Positions 52,534 through 62,380 of a DNA stretch of 64,000 nt are shown one piece after another. The stretch is from assembly GCA_949283305.1 (NCBI GenBank), contig CASDRU010000010.1, positions 186,001 to 250,000 on the forward strand. The letters are read 5' to 3'. Under the pieces are notes generated by a model. It did no database searches and was not told where the DNA came from. It saw only the letters and a list, made by a program, of their open reading frames with translations. Source of the DNA: an uncultured Spirochaetales bacterium. Lineage in GTDB: Bacteria > Spirochaetota > Spirochaetia > Sphaerochaetales > Sphaerochaetaceae. Both the position numbers and the translations under genes were made by a program. The first letter of the stretch is position 1. Every line of letters begins with the position of its first letter.

Positions 52534-54549
52534 TCATTCATCGACGCTGACTATGCTCTGGCAGTCTTTAACATATACTTCATACTTTTTCCCGTTCTGG
52601 CTTATTTTATATGTATGCTCTTTTTTGCATCCGTCACAGCTTTTTTTCAGGCTGTCATGCCTGTAGCAGCTTCTTGAGATGAAAAGAGGAGGGATAAAGT
52701 TCTTTACAGGAGTCGGGGTAAATGGCCAAGGGGATGAGTATGTGGACCTCTCAAGCCAGAGATATCCTCCTTTAAGAGAGTCTTCAAGCTCGTTTTTAAG
52801 AAGAAGAGCAGCCTCCCTGTTTGACATGTAGAGGTATATGTCTGCAAAGTAGCCATATTCCCTATGTTTTTTTGCAAAGTCAACATGAGAAATGTTGTTG
52901 AGGCCTATCATGAGGTTTTCGCTGAAAAGGCTGAGTTTCTTTTCAAGTCTTTCAAAATAGGATGTGCTGTCATAGATTATGGCAGGAAGGCTTATGTATC
53001 TTATTCCGTTGATCACAACACCATCCTCATTGAACGGGCTGTGAGCAGAAGAAAGGAGCCTTCTTTCTGGAAGAGCCTCCGTTTTTTCTTCTTCCATCGG
53101 CTTCATGATGTAGTGTCTTTCTTTTACTTCCACTTCATCCAGCATCATCAGATATTCTCTTCTTGCCTCCTTGAGTGATGATGGTGGGATGAAGAGATCA
53201 TTCTCATTCTCTATCCTTTCTATTTTAAGCTGGTATTTATTGGCACTCCCTGACTGAGAGAGAATCCTCAGCTCCTGCTCTTCATCTCCAGCCTTGTCCT
53301 TTTTCTCTGTCTTTACAGGTATTTTCTTTTCAAAAAGTGAAGATCTGATTTCAATAAAGCCATCGCTTATTCTGACTGATGCAGCAATCTCGATTTTTTC
53401 TTCGGGGATATTCAGAGATGGAATCCTTTCGTTTATAGAACTGTCAGAAATCTTGTATACCGTCTTACCCAGAATGTTTCTTGCCTCAGGAATAATTATT
53501 GTGTTCCTGTCTTTCATGCGGGCAGAAAAACGCCAGGGCTCATCAAGGCCCTTGCTGTTCTTGAAGAGAACCATCAGCCCGTCACGGTTTTTTATATCTA
53601 CAAAGCGGTCAAGCACAGCCTCATTCTTCTTCTGTGATATGCATACTCCTGCTTTCTTGCCGCGGTGTGATGTATATGTGTCAGTGACGCATGGCTCATG
53701 ATTTGGTCCCGCTTTGTCAAAATAGGCGTTGCCGCTCTCGCGGAGGAATGTGTAGCAGTATTCATCATTGAAAGCCTTGCCATCGATTATTGCACGGTAT
53801 CTTCTGGCATTTGCCGCGACAAACTCATTTCCCTTGAGCCTTCCCTCGACTTTCAGACTGTCTATGCCATCTTTCTCAAGACGCTTTATATCTGGTCCGA
53901 AATCAAGATCCTTCAGACTGAAGGGGTAGAGAAATCTTTTCTCGCTCTCATCAAAGAAGAATGTGCGGCATATCTGGGCACAAGAGCCTTCGTTTGCACT
54001 TCTTCCTGTTATTATCCAGCTTGCCATGCAGAGGCCTGAAAAACCATAGCAGTCTGCTCCATGTATGAATACCTTGATTTCAATTTCAGGACATGCTTTC
54101 CTGATTCTCACTATCTCGCTTTCTGTAAGCTCTCTTGAAAGGACTACGCGTTCAAAGCCAAGGGACTCAAGCTCCCTGACTGCAGCAATATTGTGGACAG
54201 CAAGCTGTGTTGATGCATGAAGAGAAAGGTTCCTGAATTCTCTTTTTATGATGTTTATTATCCCGAGATCCTGCACTATGATGCCATCAGGAGGGCAGGA
54301 AGAGAGAAAGATCAGCATTTTATAAACTTCCTCAAGCGCATCATCAGAGACAAGAGTGTTTATTGTGACATATATCTTCTTTCCCCTTTCTCTTGCATAG
54401 CGCCTGATTTTCAGATAGTCGCTTTCTGAGAAATTCACAGCCCCTTTACGTGCAGAGAATGATTTCAAGCCGAAATAAACTGCCTCGGCTCCTTCTCTGA
54501 AGGCCACAAGTGCATTTTCAAGACTTCCTGCAGGCAACGCTAATTCCAT
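52534..54549 (-). CDS. Peptidase U32-family protein, RlhA-like
   Basis: A protein of about 671 residues. MELALPAGSLENALVAFREG begins the U32 TIM barrel; VYFGLKSFSARKGA and VQDLGIINIIKREFRNLSLHAS follow. The cysteine cluster CYGFSGLCMASW then CAQICR (about residues 166-195) is the Fe-S/metal site seen in tRNA- and rRNA-hydroxylating U32 proteins; more cysteines lie at the C terminus (CDGCKKE). Length and two-part layout fit RlhA (23S rRNA C2501 hydroxylation); this is inference. The frame runs on to 54804 but enters the pckG leader, so ATG 54549 or 54552 is the start. Confidence 0.8.
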   Translation of the reverse strand: MELALPAGSLENALVAFREGAEAVYFGLKSFSARKGAVNFSESDYLKIRRYARERGKKIYVTINTLVSDDALEEVYKMLIFLSSCPPDGIIVQDLGIINIIKREFRNLSLHASTQLAVHNIAAVRELESLGFERVVLSRELTESEIVRIRKACPEIEIKVFIHGADCYGFSGLCMASWIITGRSANEGSCAQICRTFFFDESEKRFLYPFSLKDLDFGPDIKRLEKDGIDSLKVEGRLKGNEFVAANARRYRAIIDGKAFNDEYCYTFLRESGNAYFDKAGPNHEPCVTDTYTSHRGKKAGVCISQKKNEAVLDRFVDIKNRDGLMVLFKNSKGLDEPWRFSARMKDRNTIIIPEARNILGKTVYKISDSSINERIPSLNIPEEKIEIAASVRISDGFIEIRSSLFEKKIPVKTEKKDKAGDEEQELRILSQSGSANKYQLKIERIENENDLFIPPSSLKEARREYLMMLDEVEVKERHYIMKPMEEEKTEALPERRLLSSAHSPFNEDGVVINGIRYISLPAIIYDSTSYFERLEKKLSLFSENLMIGLNNISHVDFAKKHREYGYFADIYLYMSNREAALLLKNELEDSLKGGYLWLERSTYSSPWPFTPTPVKNFIPPLFISRSCYRHDSLKKSCDGCKKEHTYKISQNGKKYEVYVKDCQSIVSVDE

Positions 54550-54679
54550 CATGGGAAAATCATAGCAGAAGAAAAGCTGAGTGTGTACAAAAATATAATA
54601 TTGCCTTAAGGGCAAAGATGGATTAATCTTATCTTGATTGATAAAACGGTAAATTTTTATCTGTATAGGAGAAATATCA

Positions 54680-56500
54680 ATGACAGTAAATGATTTGAAG
54701 CACAAGAAGCTCGTAGCCTGGATTGAAGAGATCAAGGCACTCTGCGAGCCTGATGATGTTGTGGTTGCTGACGGATCAAAGGAGCAGTATGATGCTCTGA
54801 TCAACGAATGTGTTGATTCAGGCCTTGCTATCCGCCTTAATCAGGAGAAGAAGCCAGGATGTGTTCTTTTCCACTCAGATCCTTCTGACGTAGCACGTGT
54901 TGAGAAGAGAACATTCATCGCATCTGAGAAGGAAGAGGATGCAGGTCCTACAAATAACTGGATTGACCCTGTTGAGCTCAAGAGCACACTCAAGGGCCTT
55001 TATAAGGGCTGTATGCATGGAAGGACAATGTATGTAATTCCTTTCTCAATGGGTCCTCTTGGTTCTCCGATTTCCAAAATCGGTGTAGAGATCACAGACA
55101 GCGCATATGTTGTATGCAACATGATGATTATGACAAGAGTCGGCGTGAAGGTCCTTGATCTTCTCGGAGAGGATGGATATTACGTGCCATGTCTGCATTC
55201 AGTCGGAAAGCCTCTTGAGAACGGAGAGACAGACGGCGGCAAGTGGCCATGCGCACCGATGGAGCACAAGTACATCTCACAGTTCCCGGAGACAAGGGAA
55301 ATCTGGTCATACGGTTCAGGCTACGGCGGAAACGCACTGCTTGGAAAAAAGTGTATGGCTCTCAGAATTGCAAGCGTGCTTGCACGTGATGAAGGCTGGC
55401 TCGCAGAGCACATGCTTATTCTGAAGATAACAAATCCGGAAGGAAAGTCTAAGTATGTCACAGGCGCGTTCCCATCAGCATGCGGCAAGACAAACCTTGC
55501 AATGCTCATTCCTACAATTCCTGGCTGGAAAGTCGAGACAATCGGAGATGACATTGCATGGATGAAGCCTGGCAAGGACGGAAGGCTTTATGCAATCAAT
55601 CCAGAGGCAGGATTCTTCGGTGTTGCACCTGGAACAAGCAAGAGCAGCAACTACAATGCACTTGCAGCAGCAAGCAAGAACACAATCTTCACTAACGTCG
55701 CACTTACAGAAGACAAGGACGTATGGTGGGAAGGAATCGGATATGATGCTCCTGGAAAGCTCATCGACTGGAACGGAAATGAGTGGATTCAGGACAAGAA
55801 CAACAAGGATCAGAAGCCGGCTGCACATCCGAATTCAAGATTCACAGCACCTGCAAACCAGTGCCCGTGTATCGCACCGGAGTGGGAGGATCCGCAGGGC
55901 GTACCAATTTCTGCTATCCTCTTTGGTGGAAGAAGACCTTCTACAATTCCTCTTGTACACATGGCGAGAAACTGGAACCACGGTGTATTCCTCGGCTCTA
56001 TTGTAGGAAGTGAGGTTACAGCAGCAACACTTGATGTCAAGGCTGGAACAATCAGAAGAGACCCGTTTGCAATGCTTCCGTTCTGCGGATACAACATGGG
56101 TGACTACTTCCAGCACTGGATTGACATGGGCAAGGACGATCAGGAGCAGAAGAACCTGCCGAAGATCTTCTATGTCAACTGGTTCAGAAAGAAGGACGGC
56201 AAGTTCGTATGGCCGGGATATGGTGACAACAGCCGCGTCCTCAAGTGGATCTTCGAGTGCTGTGACGGTGTTGCAAAGACTGTTGACACTCCAATTGGCA
56301 TCATGCCGACAATCGATGCAATCGATCGCCCAGAGGGTGTGACAGAAGAGGATATGAAAGAACTTCTTACTGTTGACAAAGCAGGATGGCTTAAGGAAGT
56401 TGAGGACATCAGGACCAATCACTATCCGAAGTTCGGCAAGCATCTTCCGAAAGAACTTGCAGCTATGCTCGACACTCTCGAGGAAGCTCTCAGAAAGTAA
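54680..56500 (+). CDS. pckG: Phosphoenolpyruvate carboxykinase (GTP)
   Basis: A 606-residue GTP-dependent enzyme interconverting oxaloacetate and PEP. Landmarks: [20 protein letters not shown], the kinase-1a loop with reactive Cys [14 protein letters not shown] near residue 263, metal-binding DDIAWM, and [12 protein letters not shown] near 415. In an anaerobe it may work in the PEP-carboxylating direction, fixing CO2 and yielding GTP. GGAG precedes the start. Codon use is strongly biased, as in highly expressed genes. Divergent from the U32 gene across about 130 bases; a terminator follows. Confidence 0.96.
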   Translation: MTVNDLKHKKLVAWIEEIKALCEPDDVVVADGSKEQYDALINECVDSGLAIRLNQEKKPGCVLFHSDPSDVARVEKRTFIASEKEEDAGPTNNWIDPVELKSTLKGLYKGCMHGRTMYVIPFSMGPLGSPISKIGVEITDSAYVVCNMMIMTRVGVKVLDLLGEDGYYVPCLHSVGKPLENGETDGGKWPCAPMEHKYISQFPETREIWSYGSGYGGNALLGKKCMALRIASVLARDEGWLAEHMLILKITNPEGKSKYVTGAFPSACGKTNLAMLIPTIPGWKVETIGDDIAWMKPGKDGRLYAINPEAGFFGVAPGTSKSSNYNALAAASKNTIFTNVALTEDKDVWWEGIGYDAPGKLIDWNGNEWIQDKNNKDQKPAAHPNSRFTAPANQCPCIAPEWEDPQGVPISAILFGGRRPSTIPLVHMARNWNHGVFLGSIVGSEVTAATLDVKAGTIRRDPFAMLPFCGYNMGDYFQHWIDMGKDDQEQKNLPKIFYVNWFRKKDGKFVWPGYGDNSRVLKWIFECCDGVAKTVDTPIGIMPTIDAIDRPEGVTEEDMKELLTVDKAGWLKEVEDIRTNHYPKFGKHLPKELAAMLDTLEEALRK

Positions 56501-56518
56501 TTCTGGAAGAAATAACAG

Positions 56519-56548
56519 AAGAGGAGCCTTAAAAAGCTCCTCTTTTTT
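56519..56548 (+). terminator. Intrinsic terminator of pckG
   Basis: AAGAGGAGC (56519-56527) and GCTCCTCTT (56536-56544) form a perfect stem with loop CTTAAAAA, then TTTT. Confidence 0.88.
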
Positions 56549-56562
56549 GTTAATATATTCTT

Positions 56563-57438
56563 ATGAGTCAGACAGAGAGAGTCTTCTATATTCTTGATCT
56601 TCTTCTTGAAAAAGGATTCTTCACAAGGAAGGAGGTCGCAGAACATTTCAGCGTTTCTATAAAGCAGGTATACAGGGATAAGGAATATCTTATGACCAGA
56701 TGCCCTCTCGGATTCGGTAATCTCGATATCGTATATGACAGGAAAAGGAATGTGTTGACTGTCACTGAAGAGTCGAGAAGAAGGCTTGAGAAGTGGGCAG
56801 TTGAAAAGGCCCTTGATGCTGTTAAGAGCGGAGAGAAAGGGAATCTGCCGGAGGCGGTGCTGCGGCAGAGCAGGCTTATTTTGTATAAAAGCTATGCGCG
56901 TGAGCCTTTCTCTTCCTCTGTGTATTATACAATACTTTCTGCAATTGAGAGAAAGAAGAAAGTCAGGATGGTCTATAAAAAAAGGGAGAGCGTATCTGAG
57001 CCTTTGAGGATCATAAATTACGGTGAGATATATTATTTTGTATCTTACTGTTCTGACGGAAAAATAAGGACATACAAGATGTCGAAAGTTGAGAAGGCTG
57101 AAATAACAGGCCTTGATGCCTCTTTCTCTGATGTGAAAAGACTGGAAAGGCTTTATTCTTCCTATGGAATATATCTTTCAGACAGAGAGGAAAGAGAATA
57201 TGTCATCCGCTTCAGATCCTGGGCGGCAGATGCTGTTGTTTCCCAGATATGGAAGGAAGATCAGATTTTGCAGAGGCTGCCTGACGGGTCAGTGGTGCTG
57301 AAAATAAGAGTAGCCGATGACACGGAGCTTTTATCAAGGATTCTGTTTTACGGAGAGGATGCGGATGTGATAGCACCGGATGATTTTAAAGAGCGCTATA
57401 TAGAAAAGTGCCGCCTGATGGCTCAGAGGTATGACTGA
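56563..57438 (+). CDS. WYL-domain transcriptional regulator
   Basis: A 291-residue regulator. The N-terminal HTH is RVFYILDLLLEKGFFTRKEVAEHF then SVSIKQVYRDKEYL; the middle has a WYL domain (KKVRMVYKKRESVSEPLRIINYGEIYYFVSYC, about residues 126-157), and the C-terminal WCX-like extension ends near residue 285. WYL domains sense nucleotides or other small ligands. The stop overlaps the RNase D-like start by one base. Targets unknown. Confidence 0.88.
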   Translation: MSQTERVFYILDLLLEKGFFTRKEVAEHFSVSIKQVYRDKEYLMTRCPLGFGNLDIVYDRKRNVLTVTEESRRRLEKWAVEKALDAVKSGEKGNLPEAVLRQSRLILYKSYAREPFSSSVYYTILSAIERKKKVRMVYKKRESVSEPLRIINYGEIYYFVSYCSDGKIRTYKMSKVEKAEITGLDASFSDVKRLERLYSSYGIYLSDREEREYVIRFRSWAADAVVSQIWKEDQILQRLPDGSVVLKIRVADDTELLSRILFYGEDADVIAPDDFKERYIEKCRLMAQRYD

Positions 57439-58325
57439 TGGATTACACGACAATATATACTGATGAAGATCTCATAATGCTTGCTGAAAGCCTTGAAAAA
57501 AGAGGAAAGAGCATTGCTGTGGATTTCGAAGAGGAATGCAATCTTCATGTCTACGGGGAGCATATTTCAATAATACAGGTGTTTGACGGCGAGAGATTCT
57601 ACATAATCGACATGCTTTCTGGAAAAGTGGGAAAAAAGGGACTTGAGCGTTTCTTTTCATCTTCCATCGAAAAAATCTGGTTTGAATGCCATTCGGATCT
57701 GAGAATTCTCTATAACAAATATGCAGTCAAGGCAGAGCATGTATATGATCTGCGCGTCCTTGCTAAGGCTCTTGGAAACATACATTCGCTTTCAGATGTC
57801 AAAAGCCAGTTCCTTGGAAGAGAAATAGAGCAGGGCAAGAAGAAAAACCAGATGCAGAACTGGATGAAACGTCCATTGACCAACAGCATGATAGACTATG
57901 CGCTGTCAGATGTTAAGGATCTCTTTGCCCTCAGAGCCCGTCTTGATGAGCTTGTTGATGAGAAGAAGAAAAGGAAGCAGGTAGAGGATGCTATGAAGAG
58001 TGTTGCCAGGATAAAGGAACAGGTGCCATCCTGGATGAAGATATGCAACATAAGAATGCTCAGCAGAAACGAAAAGATATATCTTAAGAATTTCTTCTAT
58101 GCCCGCGAGAGGGTTGCTGAGCGCTTCAATACTCCAGCTGTGAATGTGCTTGAGAAGAAAGAGATAATAAGGCTTGCCAAAAAGGAAATAAAGAATGAGG
58201 GCATTTTGGAAGCAGAGCTTTCATCTGCCCCTCAACGCTACAGGAAATTCCTGATTGAGGAGGAGAAGAGAGCGCTCAGAAAAAGTCTTGATGAGATTGA
58301 AAGGTGTCAGCAAGAAGCGCGGTGA
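57438..58325 (+). CDS. RNase D-like 3'-5' exonuclease
   Basis: A 295-residue DEDDy exonuclease. AVDFEEE near residue 28 (first Asp and Glu), FECHSDLRIL near 78 (second Asp) and YALSDVKDLFAL near 154 (Tyr and last Asp) form the active site. The C-terminal third is helical and could be one HRDC-like domain. It is shorter than full RNase D (about 370 residues), so one HRDC is probably missing. It matures or trims tRNA-like 3' ends in the family. The last 50 bases overlap the converging M20 gene. Confidence 0.85.
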   Translation: MDYTTIYTDEDLIMLAESLEKRGKSIAVDFEEECNLHVYGEHISIIQVFDGERFYIIDMLSGKVGKKGLERFFSSSIEKIWFECHSDLRILYNKYAVKAEHVYDLRVLAKALGNIHSLSDVKSQFLGREIEQGKKKNQMQNWMKRPLTNSMIDYALSDVKDLFALRARLDELVDEKKKRKQVEDAMKSVARIKEQVPSWMKICNIRMLSRNEKIYLKNFFYARERVAERFNTPAVNVLEKKEIIRLAKKEIKNEGILEAELSSAPQRYRKFLIEEEKRALRKSLDEIERCQQEAR

Positions 58326-59334
58326 TCTCATACAGCTTCTCAAGCTCAGTTTTACTCATCCTCTCGTTTTCTGAGTGAGCATTCTCATAGCCTGTAGTCA
58401 TATTGACAGCCCGGTATCCCATGGCGCGGAATATGTTCACATCGCTTCCTCCGAGCGTGGGTATCAGCTGGGCATCAGCATTTGCCATCCTTATGAATCT
58501 TATTTCCCTGCTGTCCTCATTAATGAAATACGGCCTGTAATGGTGGAACACATCAACTTCTGCATCTGTGTTTATCTTAAGAGCAAGATTAATAAGCCTT
58601 TTCTCATGGAAAGAGAGCATGTTCTCATCAAGGCTCCTTATCTCAAGAGCAAGGTGTGCGCAATCTGGTACTATGTTGGTGCTTTTCCCGCCATCTATTA
58701 TTGCACAGTTCACGGTGCTCCCATCTGCCTGTCTTCCGTTTTCCGCTCTGATTACAAATCGAGAGAGCATAAGTACAGCATTATCTCCCTTTTCAATCTC
58801 AAATCCGGCGTGAGCGCTTTTGCCTCTGAATCTTATGTCCATCTGGGTTTTTCCGGGAGCACTCTGGATTATGTCCCCGCATTTGCCGCTTGCATCACTT
58901 GCAATTATAAGAGCTATATCAAAGCTCTTGAGGAGATTTCTGCCCATCATCCTTGCACCCTCAAGCGCTTTTTCTTCTCCTACTGTGAAAAGGAATATGA
59001 CATGTTCCTCTTTTTTCTCTGCCGCTTTCATGAATGCGGCAACTGCCGCCTTGTCATCTGCTCCCAGCGCGCACCTTCTGTCTGTCATGAAGAATTCGTC
59101 TGTTTCAATCAGGTTCACTTTTTCTGCAAGGGGGACTGTATCAAGATGAGCAGACAGGCATAGCTTCTTTTCGTTTCTGCTCAGATAAAAGAGCATGTTT
59201 CCCTTCTCATCCTCATCTTTTTTGTAGCCAAGAGAGAAAAAGAAAGAGCAGATGTGCTTTTTTATTTCCGTTTCTCTGCCAGATACGGACGGAATAGATA
59301 CCAGGTTTCTGAAAATGGAGAACAGATTCATCAC
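58276..59334 (-). CDS. M20 family metallopeptidase
   Basis: A 352-residue zinc peptidase. LSAHLDTVP near residue 82 (first His/Asp), GADDKAAVAAF near 94-116 (bridging Asp), VGEEKALEGA near 138 (catalytic and ligand Glu), IASDASG near 163, and a dimerisation domain with FRGKSAHAGFEIEKGDNA. The order resembles tripeptidase-like (PepT/M20) and M42-like proteins. Its start overlaps the end of the molybdenum hydroxylase gene by four bases, and its end overlaps the RNase D-like gene antisense. Confidence 0.87.
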   Translation of the reverse strand: MMNLFSIFRNLVSIPSVSGRETEIKKHICSFFFSLGYKKDEDEKGNMLFYLSRNEKKLCLSAHLDTVPLAEKVNLIETDEFFMTDRRCALGADDKAAVAAFMKAAEKKEEHVIFLFTVGEEKALEGARMMGRNLLKSFDIALIIASDASGKCGDIIQSAPGKTQMDIRFRGKSAHAGFEIEKGDNAVLMLSRFVIRAENGRQADGSTVNCAIIDGGKSTNIVPDCAHLALEIRSLDENMLSFHEKRLINLALKINTDAEVDVFHHYRPYFINEDSREIRFIRMANADAQLIPTLGGSDVNIFRAMGYRAVNMTTGYENAHSENERMSKTELEKLYEITALLADTFQSHQDFF

Positions 59335-61886
59335 TTCTTCCTGCTGTATGGAGTGTTTGCAAGAGGAAGGGAGTACTCAGGCTTTCCTGTATACATATAG
59401 TAGGCATTTCTTATCGCAGGCGCTGTCGGAATGGCAGAGAGTTCTCCGATTCCTTTTGCTCCATAGCTGGTTTTCATTTTTTCATCCGGCTCTACGAAGA
59501 TGCTCTGGATTTCTGGAATGTCTGTGCTCCTGAGTAGTCCAAGAGTGCCAAGCTTGCTTTTTACTCTTCCTTTTTCAGTTATGAAGTTCTCTGTAAGGGC
59601 ATAACCCATGCCTGTGACAACACCGCCTTCCATCTGAGCCTCGATTGCTGTGAGATTTATGACAGTTCCAGCATCCGATGCAGATATTATATTCTTTATT
59701 CTTCCCTCATCATCCAAAATGGCAAGCTGAGCGCTGTAGGAGTAGGCAAGATGGCTTACAGGATGCTCTTTTTCTGTATTGAGGCTGTCTGTTGGTGGAC
59801 TGAATTCAGCTTTGTAGCTTTCACCCTCAAGTCTTTCAAGTCCGTACTTATCTAGATCCTTTTTCATCTTAATGGCAGCAAGGCGTACAGCCTCGCCTGT
59901 GAATGCTGTCTGACGGCTTGCTGTGCTTGTCCCGCTGTCAGGCGTTCTGTCTGTATCCGGCTCTTCAACGATAAAATGAGATGCATCAAGTTCAAGTGCG
60001 GCAGAGGCAATCTGCAGACATACAGTCTTTACTCCCTGTCCCATGCATGCGGCGCTTGTCCTTATGTGTACCTTGCCGCCCTCCACAGAGAGGATCGCCC
60101 GTCCGGAATCCTTTACTCCCATCCCGATTCCAGCATTCTTCATACCCATCGCGATGCCCTTGTATTTTGCCTTGTAATATTCATCTTTAAGGGCTTCAAG
60201 GCATTTGTATGCAGCTGTGTCAGGAGTCGCAATCTGACCGGAAGGAAGAGCCTGACCGCTTCTTATGACATTTATCTCCCTGATTGTAAATGGATCTATT
60301 GAAAGCATCTTCGCAGCCTCATCAAGTGCCGCCTCGATGGCAAAGCATGACTGGGTGACTCCAAAGCCGCGGAAAGCTCCATTTGGAGGATTGTTCGTGT
60401 AGTATGCGATGCCTACAACCGAAAGGTTCTGGAAATTATATGGACCGCCTGCATGGGTGCATGCCCTTTGCAATACAGGCCCTCCAAGGGAGGCATATGC
60501 TCCTGTATCTGTAAGAATGTCTTCTTTCAGTGCAAGGATTTTGCCATCATCGTCAAATGCAAGAGTAAGGTCTATCGACATAGGATGGCGCTTTGGATGA
60601 ACGGCAAGGCTCTCATTTCTTGAGAGCTTTATCTTCACAGGTTGCTTGAGAATGTATGCAGAAAGGGCTGCATGGTGCTGCACTGACATATCTTCCTTTC
60701 CGCCAAATCCTCCTCCTACAAGAGCGCTTTTCACATGTACCTTCTCTGGAGGAAGACGAAGCATCCTTGCACATTCCCTCTGGTCATCATAGATGCTCTG
60801 TCCTCCTGTTATGAGATTCACACCTCCATCCTCATGCGGCCATGCAATTGCACATTCAGTCTCCATGAATGCATGCTCTGTGACAGGAGTCTCAAAATGT
60901 CTTTCTATGACATGAGGAGCACTTTTTATCACGCTATCGGCATCACCTTTTATTATGTACTCTCTTTTGTACATGTTGCTTTGGCCCCAGTAGTGGACTT
61001 TTATCTCATCTTTCCTGGCATCCTCAATTGTGTATACGCCCTCAAGCTCTTCTGCTTCAATCTTCACAAGTGCCTTTATCTCTTCAAGGCTTTCCTTCCT
61101 CTTTGACACTGCAATGACAAGAGCATCTCCTATATAAGAGGTTATGTCTCCCTCTCCAAAGAGAACCGGCCAGTCAAGTGAAAGATGTCCATGCATGTTG
61201 AAAGGAACATCTTCCTTTCTTATTATGCGGACACAATCAGGATGCTTTTCAGCTTCCTCTGTGTCTATTCTCACGATTTTCGCCCTAGGATAGGGAGAGC
61301 GGACTGCTGATGCATAGAGCATTCCCGGAAGGACTATGTCATCAGTATAAAGCCCTTCTCCGAGAGCTTTTGCTTCTGCATCTATCCTTATCATGCGGGA
61401 ACCAAGAGAAGCATCATCGTCTTTTGCCAGAGGAAGATTTTCTCTGAAAATGCGGGATGCAAGCAAAATAGCCTTTATGATTTTCACATAGCCTGTACAG
61501 CGGCATAGATTTCCCCTTATTGCTTTCTTAACATCATCTTCTGAAGGATCTGCATTTGAGTCGATGAGGGCCTTTGCACTCATGATCATGCCGGGTATGC
61601 AGTATCCGCACTGGACAGCACCTGCTTTTGCAAATGCATATGAGTAGACCTGCTTTTCCCTTTCCGAGAGCCCCTCAATTGTCGTAATGCTCTTTCCCTC
61701 AAGACGGGACAGTTTGAACACGCATGCCTTCTGGGCCTTGCCATCAATGATTACGGTACATGTTCCGCACGCACCCTCGCTGCAGCCGTCCTTTGTACCA
61801 GTCAGGCGAAGATCATCTCGCAGGAATGAAAGAAGGGTTTTATCCTCCTTAATCTCATATTCTATACCGTTTATTCTTACAGCCAT
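59331..61886 (-). CDS. Fused [2Fe-2S]/molybdopterin hydroxylase (xanthine dehydrogenase family)
   Basis: An 851-residue single-chain hydroxylase. The plant-type [2Fe-2S] site has Cys35, 40, 43 and 55; the second [2Fe-2S] site has Cys93, 96, 128 and 130. From about residue 160 come the aldehyde oxidase/xanthine dehydrogenase cofactor domains with GGFGGKED near 395, GGQSIYDDQRE, and the catalytic Glu in GAKGIGELSAIP near 815. There is no FAD domain and no neighbouring FAD subunit, as in aldehyde oxidoreductase MOP and selenium-dependent forms. Substrate (purine or aldehyde) not decidable. It requires a molybdopterin cytosine dinucleotide pathway elsewhere. Confidence 0.88.
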   Translation of the reverse strand: MAVRINGIEYEIKEDKTLLSFLRDDLRLTGTKDGCSEGACGTCTVIIDGKAQKACVFKLSRLEGKSITTIEGLSEREKQVYSYAFAKAGAVQCGYCIPGMIMSAKALIDSNADPSEDDVKKAIRGNLCRCTGYVKIIKAILLASRIFRENLPLAKDDDASLGSRMIRIDAEAKALGEGLYTDDIVLPGMLYASAVRSPYPRAKIVRIDTEEAEKHPDCVRIIRKEDVPFNMHGHLSLDWPVLFGEGDITSYIGDALVIAVSKRKESLEEIKALVKIEAEELEGVYTIEDARKDEIKVHYWGQSNMYKREYIIKGDADSVIKSAPHVIERHFETPVTEHAFMETECAIAWPHEDGGVNLITGGQSIYDDQRECARMLRLPPEKVHVKSALVGGGFGGKEDMSVQHHAALSAYILKQPVKIKLSRNESLAVHPKRHPMSIDLTLAFDDDGKILALKEDILTDTGAYASLGGPVLQRACTHAGGPYNFQNLSVVGIAYYTNNPPNGAFRGFGVTQSCFAIEAALDEAAKMLSIDPFTIREINVIRSGQALPSGQIATPDTAAYKCLEALKDEYYKAKYKGIAMGMKNAGIGMGVKDSGRAILSVEGGKVHIRTSAACMGQGVKTVCLQIASAALELDASHFIVEEPDTDRTPDSGTSTASRQTAFTGEAVRLAAIKMKKDLDKYGLERLEGESYKAEFSPPTDSLNTEKEHPVSHLAYSYSAQLAILDDEGRIKNIISASDAGTVINLTAIEAQMEGGVVTGMGYALTENFITEKGRVKSKLGTLGLLRSTDIPEIQSIFVEPDEKMKTSYGAKGIGELSAIPTAPAIRNAYYMYTGKPEYSLPLANTPYSRKK

Positions 61887-61894
61887 AAAATTCC

Positions 61895-62380
61895 TTATTT
61901 GAGGGAAATCAGGATTTCCTTTTCTGAATCAAGATGTTCGAATTCAACACCTGCAGAGGAAAGCATTCTCTTTGATGCCTTGGTCTGCTCGCTGTCGCTG
62001 TATTTGTCAGAAAGATAGATTACTTTCTTTATCCCGCTCTGTATTATTGCCTTTGCACATTCATTGCAAGGAAAGAGAGCGACATAAAGAGTTGCGCCTT
62101 TGAGGGAGGGAGAAGGGGAGTTGAGGATAGCATTAAGCTCAGCATGGCATACATACGGGTATTTGTTGTCCTCCCATTTTTCTGCGCTTCTTTCCCATGG
62201 GAATTCGTCATCTGAGCATCCGGTTGGGAATCCGTTATATCCGACGCCGACAATCTTTTTATCCGGGCTTACGATGCATGCTCCGACCTGTGTATTCGGA
62301 TCCTTGCTTCTCTTGCTTGAAAGCACAGCAATCCCCATGAAATATTCATCCCATGAAATATAATCATCACGCTTAGCCAT
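61895..62380 (-). CDS. dCMP/cytidine deaminase-family protein (ComEB-like)
   Basis: A 161-residue zinc deaminase, making dUMP from dCMP for thymidylate synthesis. [10 protein letters not shown] (His ligand and catalytic Glu) and [12 protein letters not shown] (two Cys ligands) are the site; [25 protein letters not shown] is the usual N-terminal region. I start at ATG 62380, which overlaps the end of the alpha/beta hydrolase gene by eight bases; the longer frame lies inside that gene. Confidence 0.88.
   Translation of the reverse strand: MAKRDDYISWDEYFMGIAVLSSKRSKDPNTQVGACIVSPDKKIVGVGYNGFPTGCSDDEFPWERSAEKWEDNKYPYVCHAELNAILNSPSPSLKGATLYVALFPCNECAKAIIQSGIKKVIYLSDKYSDSEQTKASKRMLSSAGVEFEHLDSEKEILISLK

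Noticed and set aside
54552-54804. N-terminal extension of the U32-family frame
   Set aside because: It runs antisense into the pckG coding start and reads as non-protein sequence; the family start MELALPAG lies at 54549.
55835-56443. Reverse-strand frame of about 200 codons opposite pckG
   Set aside because: Cys/Leu/Val-rich shadow of a strongly codon-biased gene; no family features.
58375-59163. Plus-strand frame of about 260 codons opposite the M20 peptidase
   Set aside because: Reverse complement of a motif-bearing gene; composition is Cys/Ser/Phe-rich without any domain.
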